NCBI GenBank assembly: GCA_029856125.1
Contig: JAHQWJ010000143.1
Location: 1-64,000 of the forward strand
DNA from: Promethearchaeia archaeon
Lineage (GTDB): Archaea; Asgardarchaeota; Lokiarchaeia; Sigyniarchaeales; SOKP01
DNA length: 64,000 nt
Direction of reading: 5' to 3'
How positions within the stretch are numbered: the first letter of the stretch is position 1; each line of letters opens with the position of its first letter. The position numbers were made by a program, and so were the translations under genes. Below are positions 34,464-43,283 of this stretch, one piece after another. Below the pieces are notes generated by a model. The model did no database searches. It saw nothing but the letters and a program-made list of their open reading frames with translations, and was not told where the DNA came from.

Positions 34464-35144
34464 GTGAATCAAAAATTAAAAATAATTTTTATAGTAGGAA
34501 TTTTAAATTTCGTTATATTCAGTTCCTGTTTTAATGTAATTGGTAAAGCAGAGATAGAGCATGAAATTGGTTTTACTGAAGGAACCGAATTAATTTGGGA
34601 GATTACAGTACTAGACCTAGAAAGTTTTAGAGAGATTTTCGGATCTGATCCCAATTTTGAATTAGGAGATCAAATTAGAATGATTATAAGAGAAATCAAT
34701 GAACTTACATTTTATTGGAATATATATATAGAATTTTGGGATTATAAGACTGATTGGGGATTGAGTGGTGAAACTATCGAAATCCTTATCGCAAAATCTC
34801 CAGATGCTTATGACGATTACCTATTCAGTCTTACACCTGTAGAAGATTATTTAGAACAAGCGATAGCGGCTCTACCTTCTGAGTATTCTAGAAGTGGTTT
34901 AACAATATTTAAACAAGGTAAAAGCGACTCTGGAATGGATTATTTATGGGAAAAGCAATTTGATTCAAGAGGGATTCTTGTAATAGAAACTTATTACGAT
35001 GAGTCTGATGAGATAATAATAAAAAGTGAAGGGAAATTTCAGATTATTCCTTTTGGTATAACTTTTATTGGTTTTACAATATTTGCTATTATTGCCATAA
35101 TAGTTGTTTCTATAAAAAAGAAAAATCTCAGAATTAAAATTTAA
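34464..35144 (+). CDS. Exported protein with signal peptide and C-terminal membrane anchor
   Basis: 226 residues from GTG 34464. An N-terminal hydrophobic stretch (IIFIVGILNFVIFSSCF) is a signal peptide or anchor, followed by an outside domain of ~165 residues with a repeated acidic/aromatic pattern (TEGTELIWEITVLDLESF, FYWNIYIEFWDYKTDWG). A second hydrophobic helix (ITFIGFTIFAIIAIIVVSI) and a short basic tail (KKKNLRIKI) close it. The outside domain looks like all-beta. This architecture recurs in Asgard genomes but its function is not known. Its last 11 bases overlap the end of the convergent SCP2-like gene. Confidence 0.65.
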   Translation: MNQKLKIIFIVGILNFVIFSSCFNVIGKAEIEHEIGFTEGTELIWEITVLDLESFREIFGSDPNFELGDQIRMIIREINELTFYWNIYIEFWDYKTDWGLSGETIEILIAKSPDAYDDYLFSLTPVEDYLEQAIAALPSEYSRSGLTIFKQGKSDSGMDYLWEKQFDSRGILVIETYYDESDEIIIKSEGKFQIIPFGITFIGFTIFAIIAIIVVSIKKKNLRIKI

Positions 35145-35541
35145 AATCTTTTTGCCAGTGCTTATACCCAATTTGCCAAAGTTTTAATCTAGGTTTATTT
35201 ACTTTACTATCCAGTTCAATTCCAGGTAGAGGATGGTCCATAATATTATGATAACGCTCATAATATTCTTCAGCATTAGAAGTCCCTTCAATCATATTTA
35301 AAATAGCTTTTTCTGTAAAATACAGGATTAAATCTGGTTTAATATTAGGCTTAGTTTTTGTCATCTCTAGCAATTTTTCATTCTTTTTGAATAAAAAGAA
35401 GTTAAGTTTGATATTTGTATCATCGGTGGATTGCTCAGTGATACTATATTCCCAACATGCTTTTACATGTAAATGCCTCATTAAATCTAATTGATTTGGA
35501 AAAAATTCTTTTAATTTTGTATATAATTTATCAGGATCCAT
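35134..35541 (-). CDS. SCP2-like lipid-binding domain protein
   Basis: 135 residues. The C-terminal two thirds show an SCP2-type pattern: PDLILYFTEKAILNMIEGTSNAEEYYERYH then GIELDSKVNKPRLKLWQIGYK. SCP2 domains bind fatty acyl-CoA, lipids or sterol-like molecules in a hydrophobic cavity. It ends the leftward cluster of ALDH, an unknown protein and an SDR, all same strand with short gaps, which fits a lipid or aldehyde metabolic role. The overlap of its end with the exported protein gene is convergent. Family assignment is moderate. Confidence 0.6.
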   Translation of the reverse strand: MDPDKLYTKLKEFFPNQLDLMRHLHVKACWEYSITEQSTDDTNIKLNFFLFKKNEKLLEMTKTKPNIKPDLILYFTEKAILNMIEGTSNAEEYYERYHNIMDHPLPGIELDSKVNKPRLKLWQIGYKHWQKDFKF

Positions 35542-35553
35542 TGTGTATGAAAA

Positions 35554-37047
35554 TTATTTAATTTTTTCTAAATTCAGCGAAGTCCCATCATATATAAATT
35601 TTCCATAAACTAACTCTTGAGGATAATATTTACAACCTGCTGGATAAGCAGAATCTTTAATTCCTCCTAATGAAACCGTAATATCTACAAGCATAGGTCT
35701 AGCATTAATATAAATATTTGCAGCTTCTAATTGGTTCTTAAAAACCTCAATATTATTCAAATTAGAAGTGTAAACTACCGCTCTCATACCATAATTACTC
35801 GCATTTGCTAATCTAATTGCATCTTTCATATCTTTGGCTTTAGTAATAGAACGGACAGGTCCAAAAGCCTCTTCTCTCCATAAAAACGGAGCCCTAGATA
35901 AATCTTCACACAATTCTGGTTTGATTTCCACCAGAGTCGGCGTATAAAATAATCCATAGTCTTCTCCTGTATCAATTTTTTCACCACCAGTATATATTTT
36001 TACCCCATATTCTTTAGCATCAGCCACCATGACATCCATCATCGTTAGTATACGTCGACTCCCTAATGGTCCAATATCAACAGCGGGATCTGTGGGGTCT
36101 CCATATTTTAATTTCTCAATTTCTTTTATCAGACATTCTGTATATTCATCATATATATCTTGGTGGACTATAATTCGCTTCATAGAGAAACATTGTTGAC
36201 CTGAATTGGTGTAACTTGCCATAGCATTCCATTTTGCTACATTTTCTAAATTAATATCATCCATTACGATTCCCGCATCATTTCCTGCGCACTCAAAGAA
36301 GAATTGTTTAAAAGGTTGAGTATACATTGTGACTCCCATTGATTTATCTGCAGTTTTTTTAAGCATCCTTCCATATCTCACAAGAATATCTTTTGCAGTA
36401 TGCGAAGAAGTAACCGTCATAATAATCTTGATTAATTGAGATTTAAGAAATTCATCTACAGCCCATTCTCCGGGAGCTATAACCAAATCTAATGCATCTA
36501 ACCCAGGAAAATCCATATCCTCCATGGTGGAATAGGCTTCTAACATAGTTAAGGGGCATGCAGTAGATGGTTTAACAACCGCACCATTTCCTACTAAATA
36601 ATTAGCGCCCATCTGATAAAGGGGAAGGCTAATTGGTGTGTTACGAGGCGAAATACAAGCAGATAATCCATGTGGAATATATTTTATAATTACATTTTTC
36701 TCTCCTTCAATACCAGTTAATGGTTTGTCTTCTATAAATTGATAATACCAATCGCAAAATCGGAAGCCCGTAAGCACAATGTTCAGTTCCCAATCCGAAT
36801 ATTTGATCGGTAAACCTCCTTCTGCTACAACTAAATCTTTTAGTTTTTTCTTTTTAAATCGCATTTTACTTGCATATTTAGAGAGAATTTGAGCGCGTTC
36901 AAAGAAGTCCATTTCTTTTAATAAATGTTGATTTTTATGTACTTTTTTTATTTTATCTCTTAGAGACTCAGGTGTATCTGCTTGTATGGTATCAATAACT
37001 TCTCCAGTATATTTATTTTTTATTTCTAATTCTTGAACTGTTGTCAT
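35554..37047 (-). CDS. Aldehyde dehydrogenase family protein
   Basis: 497 residues, standard for ALDH. The catalytic Cys lies in TNSGQQCFSMKR, general base Glu in FFECAGNDAG, and FGPVRSITKAKDM with EEAFGPV marks the NAD(P)-binding turn. ISPRNTPISLPLYQMGANYLVGNGAVVKPS is the core nucleotide-binding stretch, although the usual PWNFP is written as PRNTP here. It oxidises an aldehyde to an acid or, if acylating, to an acyl-CoA. It is co-directional with SCP2-like (12 nt downstream), an unknown protein and an SDR upstream, suggesting a pathway for a lipid or aromatic aldehyde. Confidence 0.93.
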   Translation of the reverse strand: MTTVQELEIKNKYTGEVIDTIQADTPESLRDKIKKVHKNQHLLKEMDFFERAQILSKYASKMRFKKKKLKDLVVAEGGLPIKYSDWELNIVLTGFRFCDWYYQFIEDKPLTGIEGEKNVIIKYIPHGLSACISPRNTPISLPLYQMGANYLVGNGAVVKPSTACPLTMLEAYSTMEDMDFPGLDALDLVIAPGEWAVDEFLKSQLIKIIMTVTSSHTAKDILVRYGRMLKKTADKSMGVTMYTQPFKQFFFECAGNDAGIVMDDINLENVAKWNAMASYTNSGQQCFSMKRIIVHQDIYDEYTECLIKEIEKLKYGDPTDPAVDIGPLGSRRILTMMDVMVADAKEYGVKIYTGGEKIDTGEDYGLFYTPTLVEIKPELCEDLSRAPFLWREEAFGPVRSITKAKDMKDAIRLANASNYGMRAVVYTSNLNNIEVFKNQLEAANIYINARPMLVDITVSLGGIKDSAYPAGCKYYPQELVYGKFIYDGTSLNLEKIK

Positions 37048-37104
37048 ATTTTTAATTACCTTTCTAATTTTACTGATGTTTCTAATATTTATTTAAGAAG
37101 ATTT

Positions 37105-37584
37105 TTAAATACTATTAATATCGTCATAATCATTGAGAATCCCAGAAGTCTGGGCAAATTTTCCATAGCCCATATCGATTATAGTTTGTGTTCTTTTATG
37201 TAATACAAAATCAACCCATCCTTTCTCATCATCTGGATCATTATAAAATGATCCGCAAAGTTCAGCATATTCTACTTTTGATTTCGTTTGAATTAATTTT
37301 TTAACAGCACTTACCGAGAGCGCTAATTCTAAATCAGAATCAACTGCTCCTCCGGATTTTATTTCAATTCCGTTTCCATTTCTCAGCACATTAAAGATAT
37401 CTACAGGAGATTCTTTATAATATGTTTCAGCTGAATCATAAAGGGCGAAGTCAAAGATCGAGCCTGATATTAGATCAGAAAAAATTTCGGGATATTGTGC
37501 AAGAAATGTGGTGTATTTTTTAGCTATTTCTGTTTTATAAGCTTCTTTATCAATAATTTGACTTGTTAATTCATCTTCTAACAT
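37105..37584 (-). CDS. Unidentified protein in the SDR/ALDH/SCP2 cluster
   Basis: 159 residues, acidic, no membrane segment. The pattern LRNGNGIEIKSGGAVDSDLELALS in the middle and WVDFVLHKRTQTIIDMGYGKF near the end suggest a compact alpha/beta domain, perhaps a ligand-binding or SCP2-like fold, but I cannot name it. It sits between the SDR (18 nt upstream) and ALDH (58 nt downstream) and is surely part of the same operon, so its role should be linked to the same substrate. Confidence 0.55.
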   Translation of the reverse strand: MLEDELTSQIIDKEAYKTEIAKKYTTFLAQYPEIFSDLISGSIFDFALYDSAETYYKESPVDIFNVLRNGNGIEIKSGGAVDSDLELALSVSAVKKLIQTKSKVEYAELCGSFYNDPDDEKGWVDFVLHKRTQTIIDMGYGKFAQTSGILNDYDDINSI

Positions 37585-37602
37585 GATTTTGTAAAATTTT
37601 TA

Positions 37603-38601
37603 TTATTTTTTTCCTTCTTCAATATACTCCTTATACCAATTGATTGTCTCTTCTAAACCTTCTTTTAATGGAGTAATTTTATAACCCAATTTATTAATGG
37701 CTTTTTTTGAGGAATACGATCTATGATATTTTATTGCTCTTAGTGTAGGTCGAGTTAAATAAGGGCTTTTCTTATTAAACTTAGCTTTAACTTCCAATAA
37801 CCAAGCATATGCCATCGCAAATATGAAAGGAAGCTTTATTGCTTTTTTATCTCTTCCTATTTTGGCGATTAAATCAAGATATTCTTTAAATCTAACATTT
37901 TCTCCCCCAAGAATAAAATCTTCCCCAAAAAGATCTTCTCTATTTATTACGTCCGCTAAAACATTTGATGCATCATATACATAAGATAGACAAGTCATAG
38001 CTTCTCCCTTTCCGGGACAAATGCCCAAGGGAAACATTTTTCCCCTCATAACATCAAATAGCATTCTACCGAATATATTAAAATCTCCTGGACCGTATAC
38101 GATTCCGGGATAAAACATCATCACTTTCAAACCTTTTGGTATATAACTCTTCACGAGTTTTTTCGCCTGGAATTTAGATTTCTCATATTCCATAAAAAAA
38201 TCCTCTTTTTCATGAGTCTCATCAACCGGTTCTTGAGGTGTAGGACCTAAAGCAGTAAAGGAACTAACATAAAATAATTTTAGATTGTTTTCAAGAGCAA
38301 CATTAACGACGTTTTCTGTACCCTTTACATTAACATCATAATAAATCGATTTATCCTTCGCCCATATGCCTGTATAAGCGGCAAGATGATATATAGCATC
38401 TACTTTATTCACAGCTTTTTCCAAACTGCTAATATCTTGGACGTCGCCAATAACATAATCAATATCATTAAGTTCCTTAAATGGTGTTGTATTACTACTC
38501 TCTCTTATCAGTAATTTTAATTTATGTCCTAATTCGTGTAATTTTTTGACTAAAGGAATCCCAATAAATCCCGTTCCTCCAGTTATAAGTATATTGGCCA
38601 T
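37603..38601 (-). CDS. NAD(P)-dependent extended SDR (epimerase/dehydratase family)
   Basis: 332 residues from ATG 38601 (MANILITGGTGFIG); a start nine codons further up adds an unlikely hydrophobic leader. Rossmann motif GGTGFIG, IYHLAAYTGIW, FYVSSFTALGP with the Ser, and YEKSKFQAKKL with the YxxxK catalytic pair. FYPGIVYGPGDF and SYVYD fit dihydroflavonol-4-reductase and 3-beta-hydroxysteroid-type extended SDRs more than sugar epimerases. It starts the leftward cluster. The probable reaction is a keto/hydroxyl change on a lipid or aromatic substrate that the ALDH then takes further. Confidence 0.9.
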   Translation of the reverse strand: MANILITGGTGFIGIPLVKKLHELGHKLKLLIRESSNTTPFKELNDIDYVIGDVQDISSLEKAVNKVDAIYHLAAYTGIWAKDKSIYYDVNVKGTENVVNVALENNLKLFYVSSFTALGPTPQEPVDETHEKEDFFMEYEKSKFQAKKLVKSYIPKGLKVMMFYPGIVYGPGDFNIFGRMLFDVMRGKMFPLGICPGKGEAMTCLSYVYDASNVLADVINREDLFGEDFILGGENVRFKEYLDLIAKIGRDKKAIKLPFIFAMAYAWLLEVKAKFNKKSPYLTRPTLRAIKYHRSYSSKKAINKLGYKITPLKEGLEETINWYKEYIEEGKK

Positions 38602-38747
38602 TATAAAAATAAGTAATTGTATTTTCAAGTCTTAAATAAAAGAGAATCATTAAATCTTGTTTTTAAAACTTTTAAAACAATTAATATTATTAAAATAAGA
38701 GAAGTTTAGGAAGTTTGACAAACATGTAATCAATTTAAAAAGAAGTC

Positions 38748-39614
38748 TTATTGACCAATCCAAGATATGATATATTTTAATTCCTTGGGTTGTTCGAGTT
38801 TTGGCTCTAAAAACTCCCATCTTCCGTCCACTCCAACTTCTTTAGCAGTTAGATCAAAGTGACAAATCGCAATCCCTATATCGATATTAACGAATGTATT
38901 GTAACCTTTCATTTTTGAGTCTTTTGAGAATTTAACATAGAAATGAAAATTATCACAATCTTCTTCTTTTAATACTCTCCATGGTTGTTTGTTGCCGGCA
39001 GATGGAGCAAGTCTAATCATTTCCAGCAAAGTTTCAAATCTACCTGTTGTCTCTCGAGGAAGGGCTGTAGAGAAGGTTTTTTCAAAAAATACCTTACTCC
39101 AAGGAAATCGAGAATCAGCTTTAACGATCGTCCGCATAACTTTCTCTTTTCTGCGTCTAATTTCAGGAGTGTATCCAATAGGCGTAATTGCTGGAACTAA
39201 CTCGTTTTTTTGGCAATTTATTTTAGTAGAAAAAAGACTTCTGTTAAATGTTCCTCCGAGCCAACATGTACCTAAATTCAAATCAGTAGCTGCTAAAATT
39301 ATAGCTTCCAAGATGTATCCATAATTTTCTTTATAATAATCGGATTTTTCAATCGCTCCCACTATAAACTCTTGAGCACCCTTGATTAGCCCATAAGTTC
39401 CTAATTTTTTTCTTTCATCGGGAGCAAATTCAGGGACTCCAATTAATTCAAATCGAGTTTTTCCCGCGAGCTCACTAAAAGGACTTTTAAAATCTTCAAA
39501 TGTTAAAATTTGATTAATCTTCTTCTTCGTATCATCTTCAAGTAATTGATTAGAAAAAGTTCTCCAAGATGTCCGTTCCGTTATAATGTCAATTATAGAT
39601 TTAGAAAATACCAT
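38748..39614 (-). CDS. Nitroreductase-family flavoprotein (TM1586-type)
   Basis: 288 residues. Two repeated FMN-binding halves are seen: ITERTSWRTFSNQ at the start, and GRFETLLEMIRLAPSAGNKQPWRV in the second half, the latter the classic nitroreductase signature. DLNLGTCWLGG and GYTPEIRRRKE lie between. The first half with RTSWRTF is typical of the longer TM1586-type members. It probably reduces a quinone, nitro or ene substrate with FMN and NAD(P)H, or acts as a redox regulator. It is upstream of the SDR cluster with a 119-nt gap, so it may have its own promoter. Confidence 0.85.
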   Translation of the reverse strand: MVFSKSIIDIITERTSWRTFSNQLLEDDTKKKINQILTFEDFKSPFSELAGKTRFELIGVPEFAPDERKKLGTYGLIKGAQEFIVGAIEKSDYYKENYGYILEAIILAATDLNLGTCWLGGTFNRSLFSTKINCQKNELVPAITPIGYTPEIRRRKEKVMRTIVKADSRFPWSKVFFEKTFSTALPRETTGRFETLLEMIRLAPSAGNKQPWRVLKEEDCDNFHFYVKFSKDSKMKGYNTFVNIDIGIAICHFDLTAKEVGVDGRWEFLEPKLEQPKELKYIISWIGQ

Positions 39615-39685
39615 AACATTTCATAATTAACGGCACTATATATATAATTTTGCGCCTAATAAGACATTAATCTGGGGTTTAACAA

Positions 39686-40025
39686 TTAATCGGGCAAAAT
39701 TCTACTTATTTTTATCATAGTATGCTTTAGATATTGTTTCATGTAATGTCTTTCGCTATTACAATAATTTAACTTTTCAAAGTTAGATAATTCTTCGCGA
39801 TTGCTTAAGATAGCATGGATATCTTCCACCATGGTTAAATATTCTTTTTTAGCAACATCGCATTCCTGAATGAGTAAATCAATAGGATTGCTTATGTTAT
39901 AAGAAGTTTTTCCGGCATTAATCTCTTCCTTACTTAGATTAAGATTAGGCTCATTTATGTTAATTGTTTCGAATGTATTTTCAACATCTTTGTTGTTAAT
40001 GAAACCCTTAGAAATAAGTATTCAT
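39686..40025 (-). pseudogene. Start-less or frameshifted small ORF
   Basis: On the left strand the frame is open for 111 codons from just after TGA 40022-40024 to TAA 39686-39688, with coding-like composition (KEEINAGKTSYNISNPIDLL, ECDVAKKEYLTMVEDIHAIL, RHYMKQYLKHTMIKISRILPD). No ATG, GTG or TTG occurs until the ATG in the second half, which would give only 48 residues. An ATG at 40023-40025, one frame away, would lead in if one frameshift occurs within the next ~6 codons, or ATT may serve as start. I recognise no family. Either a relic, a frameshifted gene, or a gene with an unusual start; it fills most of the 535-nt gap between its neighbours. Confidence 0.45.
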
Positions 40026-40149
40026 CCCGGAGAATTTTCGATTTAAAAAAAATAATCCAAGACAGCTATTTAAAATAAAAGCCTCAGTTAATTTATCATG
40101 AAATTAAGAAGTGCATTATTTAAAAAAAAAAAGATTTAATTATAGATAC

Positions 40150-40716
40150 CTAGATTTTTGAACCGCAATTTTCACAAAAATTGCCTTCTGAAGGTAATTC
40201 ATGACCGCAATACACACAATATCCTTTTCCTTTCGTTTCTAATGGCTCTGCTAACTGTTTTGGAGGAACTACAAATTCCTCTGATTTAACATAAGCAACT
40301 TTTTCACCAAGGATTATCTCTCCCGTTTCCGAGTTAAAGCGGTAGCTAATAGCTCCTTTTTGACGCAAGTCGATAAGCACTTTAAGCACATCCCTAGGTT
40401 TAATTCCGACTTCGAGAGCTATGTCTTCTAATTTATGAGTTCCTTGATTACTGCGATCCAAAATTGCAACTCTCACAGATTTTTGGAATTTTTCATTAGT
40501 ATAATACTGCTGGACGCCCCCAAGAATTATAAAGAATGCAGGAATGAAAAGCCAGTATCCCCAAGAGTTAAGGCCAATAAAGTTAACATTGAAAGCTATA
40601 AAAAACAAGGATAAAATTGCTACAAATAAGAATACAAATCCACATCCAAGCGTTTCAATTGCGGCTTCGTATTTTTTTTTGGAATAGTATCGATTTCTAT
40701 AATTGTCACTTGACAT
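40150..40716 (-). CDS. Membrane-anchored winged-helix protein with C-terminal zinc ribbon
   Basis: 188 residues. Two membrane helices (LGCGFVFLFVAILSLFFIAFN, WLFIPAFFIILGGV) near the N-terminus are followed by a winged helix (~85-135: VRVAILDRSNQGTHKLEDIALEVGIKPRDVLKVLIDLRQKGAIS, then a wing with FNSETGEIIL). The tail is a zinc ribbon, CVYCGHELP and CENCGSKI. Membrane-tethered wHTH/ribbon proteins are common in archaea and could act as regulators or protein-interaction platforms; ESCRT subunits also use winged helices, but nothing specific points there. Function unknown. Confidence 0.65.
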   Translation of the reverse strand: MSSDNYRNRYYSKKKYEAAIETLGCGFVFLFVAILSLFFIAFNVNFIGLNSWGYWLFIPAFFIILGGVQQYYTNEKFQKSVRVAILDRSNQGTHKLEDIALEVGIKPRDVLKVLIDLRQKGAISYRFNSETGEIILGEKVAYVKSEEFVVPPKQLAEPLETKGKGYCVYCGHELPSEGNFCENCGSKI

Positions 40717-40820
40717 GATTTCTAACCTTTTTTCAATAGTAGAAATTCTAAATAACGAGATGATTTAATAATTAAAAAAGATTTGGAGTCCAATTTATAA
40801 AAATATTTTAAAAATAATTT

Positions 40821-42461
40821 TTAGAATATGTTAAAAGCCTTTCCCATCCAGTATACGACCAAATAACTATTAGGTATTACCTGTTTTAATCCAATATTAT
40901 CAGATTCATTATTACCGCCAGTTCCAAAAAATTTACTATGTTCCCAGAGAAAGTGGTGAACGCCCATTTCGGATACTGTTAAAGGAAGTTTGTATTGAGT
41001 ATCTCTTGGATCGTCGAGATCGATTGTTTCTCCAACCCACGAGAAGAGAGTTCCATATATGTTATTTTCGAAGAATTCAGACCATTTTGCTCTACTAGGA
41101 TCAATATCCATCTTAGCTATGTCTGGATTTAAACTAGTGGCTCTCGTAGAATTAGGTCTTAATGTTAAATTATAATCTCTTATCCCATTTCCCCAACCAG
41201 AAGTGTTAAAGCGCCACAATTGATCCAAAACATCCCATTTTAAGGTTTCATCGTTATAATTAGGGTCTTCAAATAAAGCCGAATCTTTAATCATTTTCAT
41301 AAAAACCAAATGTATAATATTAAAAAAAGCATTACGGTGGTATCTCAAGAAACTATAAAATCCTTCCTCGAATCTTTTTATATAATGGTGTTGAAGTAGA
41401 GGGTTATCTTCTAAAATTATTAGCGCAAACTCTACATCCATGCTAAAAGCTAGAGCATAGGTGTCGTAAGCAGTATTGCTAGCTGATCCCATGTGACCAT
41501 GGTGCATAGACATGATTTTTGTTGCAGCATAATGATAAAGCGAATCATATCTATCTGGATAGGCTGTAGCTCCTATGCGAAGCAAAGCTAATTGCCACAT
41601 GCTTTCACCTAATATCGGATTTAAATCTGATCCAACAGGTTCTCCTTCTCCACCCAATACAAGCCAATTTGTTTTGCGAAAGCCTTCTATCATTTGAGCT
41701 GTTAATAATTTGATCCTTTCAACGCACCATCTGCTTTCTTCATTGGCTTCAGGATCGATGAATTTTAACACGCTAGCGAATCCCAGATAGTATCCCGCTA
41801 GCTCGTCACGAGATGTGTGCAACCTTACTCTCCAATTTTTGTAAATTCCTGTTCCATTAAAATGACGGGGGTGAGGATTAGGTGAATCTTGATCAAATAA
41901 CCACTCGTGATATTTCCGATTTTCTGGAGCAGATACAAATCTTGCAGGCATTCCAGGGTAATCGGGGCCTATGCCTCCGTTAGGAGCAGCAAGCATATTG
42001 CTGAATCCTGTAACACATTTTTTAACCATACGCGTTGCATTATTTAGCTCGTCCAAATCGTCGTTTTCCAATGCATATTTATAGCGTAAGCTTTGAGATG
42101 CAAGTGTATAACCTAAATGCAAATTTCCATTATCGGTACTATGATAGCTCTGAACTTCGTTATACGAGTAATTTGTGAATGTAATATCTATACTAATGTT
42201 AGTAGGAATGTGCCATTTTTCTAACTGATAATCGTATTTTTCAGCCATTTGGTCTAGATAAGTTTGATTTCCTACTATTTGATCTAAGGGGGTAAAAAAA
42301 TTGGTGTTTGGAGGTTCAAGGTGTAGAGTGAGTGATGCGAGATCGTCGAGAATGCCTAGACCAAAACCAATAAAACTAAAAAAACTTATTACAGGGATCA
42401 AAAGCAGAAATGTTACCACGATATTTTTCTTTAAAAGATTTTTTCTCGTTCTTATTCGCAT
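40821..42461 (-). CDS. Exported alpha/alpha-toroid-like protein, possibly glycan-acting
   Basis: 546 residues. An N-terminal membrane segment (NIVVTFLLLIPVISFFSFIGFGLGI) after a basic RTRKNLLKK anchors it with the bulk outside; many N-x-S/T sites (e.g. NYSYN, NATRM, NGTGIY) fit an extracellular domain. The body is mostly helical, with repeated His/aromatic-rich helices (LHLGYTLASQSLRYKYAL, GESMWQLALLRIGATAY, MHHGHMGSASNTAYDTYALAF) as in alpha/alpha-toroid glycoside hydrolases and lyases. No family is recognised. It follows the GHMP kinase/nucleotidyltransferase pair on the same strand with a 78-nt gap, which also suggests sugar metabolism. Confidence 0.6.
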   Translation of the reverse strand: MRIRTRKNLLKKNIVVTFLLLIPVISFFSFIGFGLGILDDLASLTLHLEPPNTNFFTPLDQIVGNQTYLDQMAEKYDYQLEKWHIPTNISIDITFTNYSYNEVQSYHSTDNGNLHLGYTLASQSLRYKYALENDDLDELNNATRMVKKCVTGFSNMLAAPNGGIGPDYPGMPARFVSAPENRKYHEWLFDQDSPNPHPRHFNGTGIYKNWRVRLHTSRDELAGYYLGFASVLKFIDPEANEESRWCVERIKLLTAQMIEGFRKTNWLVLGGEGEPVGSDLNPILGESMWQLALLRIGATAYPDRYDSLYHYAATKIMSMHHGHMGSASNTAYDTYALAFSMDVEFALIILEDNPLLQHHYIKRFEEGFYSFLRYHRNAFFNIIHLVFMKMIKDSALFEDPNYNDETLKWDVLDQLWRFNTSGWGNGIRDYNLTLRPNSTRATSLNPDIAKMDIDPSRAKWSEFFENNIYGTLFSWVGETIDLDDPRDTQYKLPLTVSEMGVHHFLWEHSKFFGTGGNNESDNIGLKQVIPNSYLVVYWMGKAFNIF

Positions 42462-42539
42462 TTAGACCACTACTCTTTCACAATTGATATAAAATATCTC
42501 AAGTGTTTTATTATGTATTTATGTTCACTCTTTTATTAT

Positions 42540-43283
42540 TTAAATCTTTAAAAATTGAAGCCATGATGGATCGTCTCTTAAGTGTTCATATATTTGCTTA
42601 ACGCCTAAGTCAACTCTGAATTGATTTTTTCCCATTTCTACAACTCTTACCTCCCAATTTTGTTCTTTTATCCCTTTTAGAAGAGCTTTAGGAACTTCTA
42701 TTTCACCACTTTTGGAAGGTGAGAGATTTCTCAAAACATTAAAAATGGTTTTAGAAAAAACGAATACGCCACAATTATTCAAGTTAGTCTTCGAGGTTCC
42801 GAGTTGAGGTTTTTCGATTATATTGATACAAATCTCGCCATCGCTATAAATTGCAGCGCCTAAGTAAGGATCTTCTGTGTAATTAGCAACTAAAATATAA
42901 TCATACTTTTCTTTTTGATGTATCTTAACCACATCTTTATAAATCTTATAAGGCACTAAAATATCTCCCCATGTTAAAAAAAAGTGGTTATTAATAATAG
43001 AATTCTCACAAAGCAATAAGGCTCCTCCAGTCCCATTTAACTTATCTTGCTTAATATATTCAATATTTACATTCCAATTCTTACCACTTTGGAAATAGCT
43101 AATAATTTGTTCTTTTCTATAACCAACCACAAAAATGAATTCTCGAAAGCCTGCGGATATCAATCCTTCTAAAATATATTCTAAAAAAGGTTTATCATGA
43201 AGTTTCAGCATCGTTTTTTGATATTTGTTAGTATAAGGTTGTAACCTCGTTCCTTGACCCGCGCAGAGTATTATTGCTTTCAA
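42540..43283 (-). CDS. Sugar-1-phosphate nucleotidyltransferase
   Basis: 247 residues, a compact catalytic domain without a beta-helix tail. IILCAGQGTRLQPYTNKYQKTMLKL is the nucleotide-binding signature (GxGTRLxPxT with the catalytic Lys), followed by FLTWGDILVP (DxD-like metal site is WGDI), GTGGALL and IEKPQLG. It transfers a nucleotide to a sugar-1-phosphate. It overlaps the GHMP kinase gene by 4 nt (43280-43283), so kinase and transferase form a two-step sugar activation route: sugar to sugar-1-P to NDP-sugar. The substrate could be fucose, galactose, glucuronate or a heptose. Confidence 0.88.
   Translation of the reverse strand: MKAIILCAGQGTRLQPYTNKYQKTMLKLHDKPFLEYILEGLISAGFREFIFVVGYRKEQIISYFQSGKNWNVNIEYIKQDKLNGTGGALLLCENSIINNHFFLTWGDILVPYKIYKDVVKIHQKEKYDYILVANYTEDPYLGAAIYSDGEICINIIEKPQLGTSKTNLNNCGVFVFSKTIFNVLRNLSPSKSGEIEVPKALLKGIKEQNWEVRVVEMGKNQFRVDLGVKQIYEHLRDDPSWLQFLKI

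Noticed and set aside
37105..37584. SCP2 or nucleotidyl-binding domain identity
   Set aside because: Only vague secondary-structure likeness; left as unknown.
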